Assembly (NCBI RefSeq): GCF_012849095.1 | Contig: NZ_CP051680.1 | Location: 3,038,001-3,102,000, forward strand | DNA length: 64,000 nt | Source of the DNA: Cohnella herbarum | GTDB lineage: Bacteria; Bacillota; Bacilli; Paenibacillales; Paenibacillaceae | Direction: 5' to 3' | Shown here: piece by piece, positions 9,414-17,783 of the stretch | Layout: the number at the start of each line of letters is the position of its first letter | Position numbering within the stretch: position 1 is the first letter of the stretch | Notes under the pieces: model-generated | Told to the model about the DNA's origin: nothing | The model's database searches: none | The model's input: the letters and a program-made list of their open reading frames with translations, nothing else | Translations under genes and position numbers: made by a program

Positions 9414-9446
9414 CGCAAAAAGAACCGCCCGGAAGCGGTTCTCCTT
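9414..9446. terminator. Terminator between small membrane protein and SLH gene
   Basis: AGAACCGC-CCGGAA-GCGGTTCT (9421-9442), a perfect 8-bp stem. The AAAAAG on its left gives a T-run for the minus-strand SLH gene, which ends at 9468. Confidence 0.7.
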
Positions 9447-9467
9447 CATTCGAAATACATATGCGAG

Positions 9468-10745
9468 TTAGGCTAAGATTTCAATCGCTTGAACGACATT
9501 GTTCGTGCCTTTGACGAGTACGTTCAGATTAGGCGAAAGCACGCCGGAATTTCCGGTAATCGTCACATTGGCATCTACATTGTAACTAATGATTTGCAAC
9601 GTACCGTTCACTTCTTTACTCAGCGAAATCGTCGCGATTTTTCCTTGCGCGTAAGTGAACGAGCTGACTTTCCCCGTATCGACCAACTGGACGTTCGCAA
9701 CGGCCGTCTTCGTTACTTCGATGAATACCGCTTTGTTTTGATACGTGCGCACGAGCGCCTCGTCGCCGACTTGCAGCGCGGACAATGGAGCTTTGACGTC
9801 TTTGCGGAAAATAAACACGTTAGCGTCTACCGGAATCGTAACCGTCGTTTGATCCGGTTTTTTCACCGTTAAGCTGCCGTTGCCGATCGCTTGAATCGTG
9901 CCGGTAATCGCTTGAGCGCTTTGGTCGTTGGGAAGCTGTTGATCGACGCGATCCAGCAAAGCCGCAAGTTCGGCGCGCGTGACGGGCCGGTTAGGCTGGA
10001 ACGTATTGTCGCTGTAACCCGTGATCAAGTTTTTCTCCAAGGCGACGGCGATGTATCCCACCGAACCCGCGGGAATGTCTCGAGTATCCTTGAACGGCAA
10101 TACCACATCCATCTTCTTCTTCGCTTCGGCATCGAGCTTCATTGCCTTCACGAGCAGAACGGAAGCCCAGAGCCGATTAGCCGGTTTCTCCGCTTGAATG
10201 GTAGTATCGTTCTCGGAGAACAAATCGTTCTCGAGAGCTACCGTCACGTAACCGACCGCCCAGCCGTACTTTTTCTTTAATTGGTCGAAATCCTTGAAAT
10301 TAAGAGTAGCGTTCATGTTCTCCGGCTTTTCGGCTTCTTCCTTCAGACCGAGCAGGCGAACGGCGGCAACCAACGCTTCTATTCTTGTAATGTTGTTTTT
10401 AGGTTTGAAGCTGCCATCCTCGTATCCGTTAAACACGCCTTGAGCCGCAAGCCGGATAATGTGATCGTAAGCCCATTTCCATTCCTTCTGATTCAAATCC
10501 CCGAAGTCGAGGTTGATCCCGTGTTTCGAGTTGTTCTTTTTATCGTCTTTATCGTCATCTCTGTCGTCGTCCCGATTTTTCTTATCGTTCCAGCCTTTCT
10601 TATCGTCCCAAGAGCTGTTTTTCCAATCCTTGGATCCGTGTTTCGAATTCGCGGAAGCCATCACTCCCGTCGCGCCTCCTACTAGCATCGTAAGCGCCAG
10701 CGTAGCGGCGGCAGTCTTCTTCAAGATCGGTTGAGCTTGTTTCAT
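9468..10745 (-). CDS. S-layer homology (SLH) domain protein
   Basis: A 425-residue secreted protein. It has a signal peptide (residues 1 to ~31, ending VMASA), then a highly charged Asp/Lys/Asn linker (about 36-75), then three SLH domains (about 78-275). These are recognisable by GVFNGYEDGSFKPKNNITR, the degenerate NDLFSENDTTIQAEKPANR and NLITGYSDNTFQPNRPVTR. The last ~145 residues are a beta-rich region beginning ITGTIQAIGNGSLTVKKPD with OB- or beta-sandwich-like periodicity. SLH domains anchor proteins to pyruvylated secondary cell-wall polymers. The gene is probably monocistronic. Confidence 0.9.
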   Translation of the reverse strand: MKQAQPILKKTAAATLALTMLVGGATGVMASANSKHGSKDWKNSSWDDKKGWNDKKNRDDDRDDDKDDKKNNSKHGINLDFGDLNQKEWKWAYDHIIRLAAQGVFNGYEDGSFKPKNNITRIEALVAAVRLLGLKEEAEKPENMNATLNFKDFDQLKKKYGWAVGYVTVALENDLFSENDTTIQAEKPANRLWASVLLVKAMKLDAEAKKKMDVVLPFKDTRDIPAGSVGYIAVALEKNLITGYSDNTFQPNRPVTRAELAALLDRVDQQLPNDQSAQAITGTIQAIGNGSLTVKKPDQTTVTIPVDANVFIFRKDVKAPLSALQVGDEALVRTYQNKAVFIEVTKTAVANVQLVDTGKVSSFTYAQGKIATISLSKEVNGTLQIISYNVDANVTITGNSGVLSPNLNVLVKGTNNVVQAIEILA

Positions 10746-10969
10746 AAGAAAGTCTCTCCTTTGTAGGTAACCTATTCACGGATAAATACCGTATGCCTAT
10801 ACCTTTCGGGGGAGAGTTCGAATATCGGAGGGTCCTAGAGGTAAAATAAGCCGAAAGAACCAAATTCGGGCCATTTCCGGGCGATTTGTCATAAAACGTC
10901 CCGATGATGCATAATTTATCTCTTTTTGTTTCAAGGTATAACATACATCGCCATGTGGAGTGAACGAAA

Positions 10970-11764
10970 TTGATGCCTAGATTAAAAATCTTGAAAATCG
11001 TCTTACCGATATGCGCAGCGATCTTTCTGTCCCTATCCGGGACGGTTTCCGCTTACGCTAACGGTCCTTACCACTTCGGCTTCAAGAAAAGCCGGGATGG
11101 AGCCCTTCCTTCCATCGCGGATGAGGGATTCATGAACGTTCTGAAAGAGCATCAAGCCATCTTTCTCGGCGATACTCAGAACAAAGAATTGTATCTGACC
11201 TTCGATAACGGCTACGAGAACGGATTTACGCCGCGCATTCTAGACATTCTCCGGGACAAAAACGTATCGGCGGCTTTCTTCGTCACGGGACACTTCGTTA
11301 AGGACCAGCCGGAGTTAGTGCAGAGGATGGCCAAGGAAGGCCACATCATCGGTAACCATTCCTGGAGCCATCCCGATCTAAGCCAGGTCGGTACGGATCG
11401 CATCCGTACCGAGATGGACAAAGTCCAGGTCGAGGTCGAGCAACTTACCGGGCAGCATGAAATGCGATTCATGCGTCCTCCTCGGGGAGTATTCAGCGGT
11501 CGCATGCTTGAAGCCTGCAGCAATCTCGGTTATACCGGCGTTTTCTGGTCGGTCGCCTACAAAGACTGGGACGTTAACTTGCAGCAAGGGGCCAATCATG
11601 CGTACAACAGCGTCATGGGTCAGCTTCACCCTGGAGCGGTAATCCTGCTTCATTCCGTTTCGCGCGACAATACCGAGGCGTTGGGCAGAATCATTGACGG
11701 CGCGCGGCAACGGGGATACGAGTTCAAAAGCTTGGATCGGCTTGTTCAGAAAACATACCGTTAA
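10970..11764 (+). CDS. pdaA: PdaA-type polysaccharide deacetylase (spore cortex muramic delta-lactam synthesis)
   Basis: A 264-residue carbohydrate esterase family 4 protein with an N-terminal signal peptide/anchor (about 8-30). The NodB motifs are present: TFDNGYENG (77-85, the Asn variant typical of PdaA instead of TFDDG), HSWSHPD (130-136, metal ligands), RPPRGVFS (169-176) and ILLHSVS (225-231). PdaA removes the acetyl group of N-acetylmuramic acid before lactam formation in the spore cortex, so the gene fits a spore former. TTG 10970 is followed by ATG 10973; either may start translation, behind a GGAGTG sequence. Confidence 0.9.
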   Translation: MMPRLKILKIVLPICAAIFLSLSGTVSAYANGPYHFGFKKSRDGALPSIADEGFMNVLKEHQAIFLGDTQNKELYLTFDNGYENGFTPRILDILRDKNVSAAFFVTGHFVKDQPELVQRMAKEGHIIGNHSWSHPDLSQVGTDRIRTEMDKVQVEVEQLTGQHEMRFMRPPRGVFSGRMLEACSNLGYTGVFWSVAYKDWDVNLQQGANHAYNSVMGQLHPGAVILLHSVSRDNTEALGRIIDGARQRGYEFKSLDRLVQKTYR

Positions 11765-11767
11765 CGC

Positions 11768-11815
11768 GCAATAACACTCGCGGCAATCTTCGCGAGTGTT
11801 ATTGCATTTCTATCT
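11768..11815 (+). terminator. Intrinsic terminator of pdaA
   Basis: A perfect 15-bp stem, GCAATAACACTCGCG with CGCGAGTGTTATTGC, and an 8-base loop, followed by ATTTCTAT. It lies directly after the pdaA stop. Confidence 0.8.
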
Positions 11816-11842
11816 AAATTTGGCGATCGGGAAATGTTTATT

Positions 11843-11872
11843 TTGACAGACTTTGTCTTGGGTTGATAAAAT
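11843..11872 (+). promoter_or_regulatory. Promoter of the AraC-type regulator
   Basis: Perfect TTGACA (11843-11848), an 18-bp spacer and TAAAAT (11867-11872), about 45 bases before the ATG at 11917. Confidence 0.65.
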
Positions 11873-11916
11873 AGATTTATTGTTTTTGGCTATTTCAACC
11901 CGAGAGAAGGCCGGTC

Positions 11917-12672
11917 ATGTTTACTCCTCGCATAACGTTTTCTTTCGGCTTTTCCCACAAGCCCGACACGGAAGTACACTTTCATCATCACGAATGCTTC
12001 GAGCTTGTCTACTACCTCCAAGGCTCCGGAACGACGATGATCGGACAAACGATGCATAACTATTCGGAAAATACGTTCAGCATCATTCGGCCGCGCAGCG
12101 TTCATAATGAAATTCGTCATCAAGCTACCGAAGTCATTTGCGTAGGTTTTCCGCTTAACGAAAGCCGAGAGATGACCCTCCGCTTAGAAAACGGCATCTT
12201 CATGGATCGTTCCTGCCTTCTCCTTCCTATCGTCAAGAAGATGAAGCAGGAATTGACGACCCCTCGCATTCATTCCGAACTCAAACTTACCTTGTTCATG
12301 AACGAATTTCTAATCGAATTCGAGCGGATGCGTTCCGTCCCTTCCTCGTCCGATTCTTTCGAATATATCGAGAATTTCATCCGGGAGCATTTTAATCAGG
12401 AAATCGATATGATTGCCCTCTCCAAGCTTTCGGGTTATAGCTACGATCATTTCCGGCACCTATTTAAATCGAAGCTTGGCGAGTCTCCCATGAACTACAT
12501 CATTAGAAAAAGAGTAGACTATGCGAAAAAGCTCATTCTCGCTACGGAGATGACGATGAGCGCGATCGCCCAAGATTGCGGGTTCTCGAATAGCTCCCAA
12601 TTTTCCGAAACGTTCCGCAAAGTAGCCGGGGTTTCCCCTAGCCAGTTCAAGCGGAATCACTTTATTCGTTAA
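11917..12672 (+). CDS. AraC family transcriptional regulator with cupin sensor domain
   Basis: A 251-residue protein. The N-terminal cupin-like domain carries HFHHHECFELVYYLQGSG (about 22-39), a potential metal- or sugar-binding barrel. The C-terminal ~100 residues are two AraC helix-turn-helix motifs (IDMIALSKLSGYSYDHFRHL and MSAIAQDCGFSNSSQFSETF). It is convergent with the nucleoside hydrolase gene (17-bp gap) and may sense a small ligand related to it, but the layout does not prove regulation. Confidence 0.88.
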   Translation: MFTPRITFSFGFSHKPDTEVHFHHHECFELVYYLQGSGTTMIGQTMHNYSENTFSIIRPRSVHNEIRHQATEVICVGFPLNESREMTLRLENGIFMDRSCLLLPIVKKMKQELTTPRIHSELKLTLFMNEFLIEFERMRSVPSSSDSFEYIENFIREHFNQEIDMIALSKLSGYSYDHFRHLFKSKLGESPMNYIIRKRVDYAKKLILATEMTMSAIAQDCGFSNSSQFSETFRKVAGVSPSQFKRNHFIR

Positions 12673-12688
12673 TGGTTGCGGTAATTCC

Positions 12689-13621
12689 CTATTTTTCGGG
12701 ATCGCTTTCTTTTAACTTAGAGAACAAATCACGGAACACGCTATCCCTATGAATATACTTAACGTAACGGATCCAATGGCGGCTCGTATCCCTGCTCCAG
12801 CGGAAGTCGGTAGACAGAACCGGACTGTGCACTAGCGAGCTTGGCGTCCATCTATCGTCGTTGAGAAAAGCGATCGTGGAAATATCCCAGATGACGCGCG
12901 AGTAAGCGAAGTGATCGTTATGGCATTCCTTGAACGTATCGTACAAGTATCGGCCGATCGGCCCGTTGTCTTTCACGTAATCCTCCATCTCCGATAGAGT
13001 CGTCACCAGGTGGGAAGTCACGCCCATACAAGGAACGAGAACGAGAGGAACGCCGCAATCCAACACAAGCTTGGAGGCGAAATAATCTTGCTTCAGATTG
13101 AATTCGGTCGTATCGTCCCACTCCAAGGAATGCCCGCCGAGCCAGACGATGACGATCTTGTCGACGATCCGGGGTTCCATCATCAAAGCGGATGCGACGT
13201 TCGTAATCGCTCCGATCGAAACGACGTATAACGGGTCGTTCTCGCCGCTGGCCATCGCTCTCTCTACCAGATCTCGGGCAGCCGCGCTCTCGACCGGTTG
13301 AATGAAATCGGACAGGTAAGCTTCGGAGCCGCGCAAGATCGGAATATCCTTCATCTCGGGCATTAGCCCCGCTATCCGCCTAAGCTCCTCATAACTTTTC
13401 TCCATGCCGTCCTTCGGACCGCTGGAACGTTCGTTATAAAACGGAGCCGCGTAGAAGGCCTCGACCTTCAACTTCGCCTGCGACTTCATCGCATAGACGA
13501 CCGCGAATTGGTCATCGATTTCATTGTAAGTATCCGTGTCCAGCACCATTCGGATAGGTCCCTTCGGACTCTCAAGACGTTCAAGCAACTTGCTTGGCTG
13601 CAGTTTAGGAAACGCGATCAT
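12689..13621 (-). CDS. Nucleoside hydrolase (inosine-uridine preferring family)
   Basis: A 310-residue protein. The calcium-binding signature reads DTDTYNEIDDQFA (about 28-40), a variant of the DTDxGxDDAxA motif with a two-residue expansion. The core continues as IPILRGSEAYL, VVSIGAITNVASALMMEP and IVWLGGHSLEW, matching the ribose-binding framework. Members hydrolyse the N-glycosidic bond of ribonucleosides; substrate preference is not readable. ATG 13621 is chosen because GGAGG lies 9 bases upstream; the longer frame from 13642 has no ribosome site. Confidence 0.85.
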   Translation of the reverse strand: MIAFPKLQPSKLLERLESPKGPIRMVLDTDTYNEIDDQFAVVYAMKSQAKLKVEAFYAAPFYNERSSGPKDGMEKSYEELRRIAGLMPEMKDIPILRGSEAYLSDFIQPVESAAARDLVERAMASGENDPLYVVSIGAITNVASALMMEPRIVDKIVIVWLGGHSLEWDDTTEFNLKQDYFASKLVLDCGVPLVLVPCMGVTSHLVTTLSEMEDYVKDNGPIGRYLYDTFKECHNDHFAYSRVIWDISTIAFLNDDRWTPSSLVHSPVLSTDFRWSRDTSRHWIRYVKYIHRDSVFRDLFSKLKESDPEK

Positions 13622-13756
13622 GACGGTAAGCCTCCGGTTCATCTGATTTGTGAATGGCTAGCGGTTCGCTAGAAGAGTCAACACTGTCATTGTAGTACAT
13701 CCCGCTCCCTAAAGATTTCAAGATTCGGCGGCTTTTTATCCTCTTTTGGTTAAAAA

Positions 13757-13805
13757 CAAAAGAAATCCCGCTTGATCGCACGGAGCGTGCGTCTAGGGGA
13801 TTTCT
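13757..13805 (-). terminator. Terminator of the helicase transcription unit
   Basis: AGAAATCCC (13761-13769) pairs with GGGATTTCT (13797-13805), with an inner GCACG-GAG-CGTGC hairpin. The minus-strand 3' side is T-rich. Confidence 0.65.
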
Positions 13806-13819
13806 AGGAGAGAGGAACG

Positions 13820-15460
13820 TTATTTTTGCGATTTATCGTTGTCGCCCGAAGCCGTCTCGCGTTTTTCCTTGAGCCACTTCGGCGCGCCTTTGTTTTTCTT
13901 ATCCCGTTCGCGATCCGCTTTAGCCTTAACGGGTTTGACCGGGGTCTTCGCCGCCGGTTTCGCGACCGTCGCCGAGGTGGACACGCCCAGAGTCGGCGCC
14001 TTGTCTTTCTTAGAAGCGACCGGCTTCTCCGCCCGCGTTGCCTTGACGTAAGGCTTGTCCACCGAAGACGGTTTGCCGGCCGACACAGGTTTCTTGTCGA
14101 TATTCGGCTTCCTATCCTGTTGCGGCTTGCGGCTATCCGTTGCTTGAGGCTTCCTGTCCTGCTGGGTCTTGCGGTTATCCGCAGCCTGAGGCTTAGACTC
14201 GGATTGAGCCTGAAGCGTCGCCAAATATTCCGCCTTCGACTTCCATACCGGCCGGTCTTGCTTCGCGTCTCCGCCCGAGTGCGGCTTCCGTTCCGGAGAC
14301 GATCCCTTGCCCTCTATGCCCTCTTCTAAGGAAACAACCCGTCCCTCGTACAACATCTTCGGTTCTACTTTAATTTTTAATTGCTTCTCCAGCTTGTCGA
14401 TGATGAATCTCTCTTCATGCGAGATCAACGTAATCGACGTTCCGTCGCGTCCCATCCGGGCCGTTCTTCCGGAACGGTGGACGTAGTGGTCCGCATCGAG
14501 CGCCGGCTCGAACTGGACAACGAGCGGAAGCCCCGGAAGATCCAGCCCCCTGGCCGCAACGTCGGTCGCGATCAGCAGCTTCGTGCGCCCTTGCCGGAAC
14601 CGTTGCATCACTTCTCCGCGCTCTTGCCCGCGCGTATCGCCGTAAAGCGCATCGACGGAAACCCCTTCGTAACGCAGCTTCGCGAGCAGTTCTCCGATTT
14701 TCTCCGTATCGTTAACGAACAACAACGCCGAGGATGGTTTCATATGACGCACGATTTTGCGAATCAAGTCTATCTTCTCGCGCCGGTCGCTTAAGAAATA
14801 CCAATGTTTTAACGTAGACGAAAGACCGTTCTCGTTTTCCTTTTCCGTCACGTCGGATACCCACGGTTCCTTCTGCCATTTCCGCTCCGCATCGCGCATC
14901 GCTTCCGAACGGGTCGCCGATACGAATACCGTTTGCCGGTCGCGGGAGCATTGACGCATCAAGTTCTCCACGTCGCTCTTGCCGCCCAGCGAGAACACCC
15001 GGTCCGTTTCGTCTATGACGACGAAAGACACCGCATGCAGAGACAGCTTGCGGGTGTTCGCCACTTCGCGAACGCGTCCGGGAGTGCCTACGATGAGGGC
15101 AGGCTTGCCTTTCATCCGTTCAAGCTGACGAGCAATCGAAGCTCCTCCGATCAACGCGGTCGCTTTAATGCCGAGCGGTTGTCCGTATAACTCCGCCTCC
15201 CGCATAATTTGCATCGCGAGCTCTTGCGTCGGAGCAAGCACGAGCGCTTGCGTCTCCCGTCGCGAGCCGTCGATCTTCTGCAACAGCGGAAGCAAATAGG
15301 CCAATGTCTTTCCCGTTCCCGTCGGCGACACCAATACGCCGTCCTTGCCGCTCAACAGCTCGGGAAGCGCTTGGCTCTGTACTTCCGAAGGCTCCGAAAT
15401 ACCGACCGCGGCCAGTTTCTCCGCAAGCGTCTCGTTTAACCCCAATTCAATAAAACCCAT
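13820..15460 (-). CDS. DEAD-box family ATP-dependent RNA helicase with long basic tail
   Basis: A 546-residue protein. The helicase core (about 1-370) has a Q-motif, Walker A SPTGTGKT (45-52), DETD in place of DEAD (150-153), SAT (181-183) and motif VI HRSGRTAR (328-335). The last ~170 residues are a low-complexity Lys/Pro/Gln/Asp tail with imperfect repeats of the form RKPQQDRKP, which probably binds RNA. Such proteins remodel RNA in ribosome assembly or cold adaptation. The gene is 15 bp downstream of the SDR gene and probably cotranscribed. Confidence 0.88.
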   Translation of the reverse strand: MGFIELGLNETLAEKLAAVGISEPSEVQSQALPELLSGKDGVLVSPTGTGKTLAYLLPLLQKIDGSRRETQALVLAPTQELAMQIMREAELYGQPLGIKATALIGGASIARQLERMKGKPALIVGTPGRVREVANTRKLSLHAVSFVVIDETDRVFSLGGKSDVENLMRQCSRDRQTVFVSATRSEAMRDAERKWQKEPWVSDVTEKENENGLSSTLKHWYFLSDRREKIDLIRKIVRHMKPSSALLFVNDTEKIGELLAKLRYEGVSVDALYGDTRGQERGEVMQRFRQGRTKLLIATDVAARGLDLPGLPLVVQFEPALDADHYVHRSGRTARMGRDGTSITLISHEERFIIDKLEKQLKIKVEPKMLYEGRVVSLEEGIEGKGSSPERKPHSGGDAKQDRPVWKSKAEYLATLQAQSESKPQAADNRKTQQDRKPQATDSRKPQQDRKPNIDKKPVSAGKPSSVDKPYVKATRAEKPVASKKDKAPTLGVSTSATVAKPAAKTPVKPVKAKADRERDKKNKGAPKWLKEKRETASGDNDKSQK

Positions 15461-15475
15461 TGTTTCAACCCCTCT

Positions 15476-16261
15476 TTACTTCTTATTCATAAACCGGCCG
15501 AACAGCGCTTCGCCGATCCGCGGAAACACTTGCATGAATTTTACTCCTATCGATGCCGTCCAAGGCAAATCTACCTCCGGCTTCCTGCGTTCGATAACCG
15601 ATAAAATCGTTCTGGCGACTTTGTCGGGCGACATCATGAACCAACCGATATTCCGTACGTAATTTCCTTCCGGATCCGCACGTTCGAAGAACGGGGTGTC
15701 TATCGGCCCCGGATTAACCGCGGAAACCTGAACTCCCGTGCCTCGCAATTCCTGCCTTAGCGCATTCGTAAGTCCGAGAACGGCGTGTTTGGTCGCGGAA
15801 TAGCCGGTCGACTTTGCGGTCGCCATCTTCCCCGCCATGGAAGCGACGTTAACGATATGCCCTTGTCCCTCCCGAAGCATGTAAGGCAGAACCGCATGGG
15901 TGCAGCGTACCGTCCCCATGTAGTTTACGTCCATCATTTCTTCAAAATGAGATAGAGAAGCATCCGCGAACGAAACGAACTCCCCGTATCCCGCATTATT
16001 CAGCAATACATCTATTTTACCGTATCGGTCAACCACTTGCGAAACGACGCTGCCAACCTGCTCTTCGGAGGTCACATCCATCTCGTAAACCGCGTGTTCG
16101 CCGGAGATCGAAGCCGCTAATTGCAGCATCTTGTCTCGGGAACGCGCGGTCAGCACGGGAATTGCGCCTTTCTCGGCGAGCATGGTCGCCACCAACGCCC
16201 CGATACCGCTCGAAGCGCCGGTAATGAGCACGACTTTATTTCGCAACTTTACTCTCATCAT
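15476..16261 (-). CDS. Short-chain dehydrogenase/reductase
   Basis: A 261-residue classical SDR. TGASSGIG (14-21) binds the cofactor, NNAG (88-91) follows, and the catalytic Ser141, Tyr154 and Lys158 (YSATK) are present. The N-terminal LTARSRDK suggests NADP preference. The PG segment of VNPGPIDTPF is also intact. The substrate is unknown. It is the first gene of a likely two-gene unit with the helicase; the upstream side is a repeat-filled gap. Confidence 0.88.
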   Translation of the reverse strand: MMRVKLRNKVVLITGASSGIGALVATMLAEKGAIPVLTARSRDKMLQLAASISGEHAVYEMDVTSEEQVGSVVSQVVDRYGKIDVLLNNAGYGEFVSFADASLSHFEEMMDVNYMGTVRCTHAVLPYMLREGQGHIVNVASMAGKMATAKSTGYSATKHAVLGLTNALRQELRGTGVQVSAVNPGPIDTPFFERADPEGNYVRNIGWFMMSPDKVARTILSVIERRKPEVDLPWTASIGVKFMQVFPRIGEALFGRFMNKK

Positions 16262-16297
16262 TACCCCTCCTTGGAGGAAATAAGCTTTATCCTATTG

Positions 16298-16420
16298 TAC
16301 CGCCCACGCGCACCTAATTCCTCAAGAGTCGCCTCAGCGTGCGGTTTAGTACCGCCACACATACCTATTTCCTCAAAAGTCGGCCTTGCGCGCGGTTTAG
16401 TACCGCCTCGCAATTACTGC
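16298..16420. repeat. Tandem repeat A: two full units of 52 and 51 bp plus a partial third
   Basis: Units begin TACCGCC at 16298, 16350 and 16401. The unit junction forms a hairpin GCGGT-TTAGT-ACCGC. Units are about 75% alike. The array lies upstream of the SDR gene and is unrelated in sequence to the following array. Confidence 0.75.
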
Positions 16421-16518
16421 TTAGGTCGACTTCTTTTAGGGAGTATTACTAGGCACTTTTTTAGTCTACTTCGCCGTAGTCGTCATTCAGCCTCACACTA
16501 AGTAACATTCTCCATGAA

Positions 16519-16976
16519 TCGTTAGCCAACCTTCGGAGGGTGTAAGGTACTCTCAGTTTGTTTCGAGGTCGTCAGCCAACCTTCGGCAGCTGTAAGGTAC
16601 TCTCAGTGCACTTCTCGGATCGTCAGCCAACCTTCGGCAGCTGTAAGGTACTCTCAGTGCGCTTCCCAGATAGTTAACCAACTTTCGGCAGCTGTAAGGT
16701 ACTCTCAGTGCGCTTCCCAGATCGTCAGCCAACCTTCGGCAGCTGTAAGGTACTCTCAGTGCGCTTCCCGGATCGTCAGCCAACCTTCGGCAGCTGTAAG
16801 GTACTCTCAGTGCGCTTCCCAGATAGTTAACCAACTTTCGGCAGCTGTAAGGTACTCTCAGTGCGCTTCCCGGATCGTCAGCCAACCTTCGTCAGCTGTA
16901 AGGCACTCTCAGTGCGCTTCCCGGATCGTTAGCCGATAATTGGGCAGCTATAAGGTTCTCTTTCTGCTCTAATGGA
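16519..16976. repeat. Tandem repeat B: nine 51-bp units
   Basis: Units begin at 16519, 16569, 16620, 16671, 16722, 16773, 16824, 16875 and 16926, so the step is 51 bp apart from one of 50. The core is an imperfect palindrome, ACCTTCGGCAGCTGTAAGGT, centred on CAGCTG. Two units (16671 and 16824) share the variant TAGTTAACCAACTTT, suggesting block duplication of three units. The first and last units are degenerate. Because 51 is a multiple of three, an open frame runs through the array, but it has no ribosome site. Confidence 0.92.
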
Positions 16977-17019
16977 TTTGCCGTGGAGCTTTGCGACTAA
17001 GTACAGCCCATCGAATCTT

Positions 17020-17115
17020 TCCGTAATAGCGGCAAAAAAACTGCCGTTATTGTGCCTTGAAGATACAGATGCGACGAGGTAGCGGCAGAAAAAGCCGTTA
17101 TCTCGTCGCATGGGG
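17020..17115. repeat. Repeat C: two hairpin units 53 bp apart, the second nested in a longer inverted repeat
   Basis: AATAGCGGCA-(7)-TGCCGTTATT at 17025-17051 and AGCGGC-(7)-GCCGTT at 17081-17099. The second is enclosed by ATGCGACGAG (17069-17078) and CTCGTCGCAT (17102-17111), giving a stem of about 18 bp in total. Confidence 0.75.
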
Positions 17116-17148
17116 AGTTACGGGATAAATCAAAAACCCTCGACCTCA

Positions 17149-17169
17149 TAAAAAAGCCCCTGACGGGGC
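17149..17169 (-). terminator. Terminator of cheX
   Basis: GCCCC-TGAC-GGGGC with a run of six T on the minus strand, 40 bp after the cheX stop. Confidence 0.7.
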
Positions 17170-17208
17170 GACCTCGCAACATTATATCATTTAAAAGGAT
17201 GTTACGTA

Positions 17209-17667
17209 CTACGCGATCAACACTTGGATTTCCATTTCTCCGATTCCATCCATAATGAGCGGAACGGCTAACGCTCGGCTTGCGCCCGTAGCGGAAGCGA
17301 AGTGAGTTCCCATGATCTTAGGAGGAGTGATGTCAACGTGAACGCCTTGATTGTATAGCATCGTGCTAGCGTTTCCGCTGATCATATTGCCTAATTCGGA
17401 AATGGCGCTCTTGCCCATATCGTCGATCTCGGTAATCGTATACCCGCCCATCATCGCCGAAATGATCCGTAACGCAACCGACTCGCTCAGTCCAAACACG
17501 ATATCTCCGGTCATATGTCCCGTTAATCCGATTTGAATCCACACATGATTTTCCGCGAATTTAATGTCCCTGATCGATAATTGCCCGGTACTGGGACGGA
17601 TTTGAACCATTTGTTCGATAACCATCCGCGCGGATTCCAAAAATGGGTTGATGTACTCAGCCTTCAT
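17209..17667 (-). CDS. cheX: CheX-type chemotaxis protein (CheY-P phosphatase family)
   Basis: A 152-residue protein of the CheC/CheX/FliY family. The dephosphorylation motif appears as SAISELGNMISGNAS with Glu91 and Asn94 as likely catalytic residues. The C-terminal beta strand region (AVPLIMDGIGEMEIQVLI) matches CheX. CheX removes phosphate from CheY-P and so tunes flagellar switching, but no other chemotaxis gene is nearby. It is transcribed alone, leftward. Confidence 0.85.
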   Translation of the reverse strand: MKAEYINPFLESARMVIEQMVQIRPSTGQLSIRDIKFAENHVWIQIGLTGHMTGDIVFGLSESVALRIISAMMGGYTITEIDDMGKSAISELGNMISGNASTMLYNQGVHVDITPPKIMGTHFASATGASRALAVPLIMDGIGEMEIQVLIA

Positions 17668-17783
17668 GCCTGAACGACGCCCCTTGTCTACTTGGATTGA
17701 AACCGCTAGCCGTAACCATTTTATCCTATTATACTGAAATCATAGGTACAAGTACACTGATTTTTGTCAACGGAGGCGGAACT

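Noticed and set aside
13826..14329. Arg-rich plus-strand open frame
   Set aside because: Antisense shadow of the Lys-rich helicase tail.
16553..16885. Open frame with a 17-residue peptide repeat
   Set aside because: It is array B read in a frame that stays open because 51 is divisible by three; no start signal or domain.
16298..16976. CRISPR array
   Set aside because: Units are contiguous with no unique spacers, and there are no cas genes in the window.
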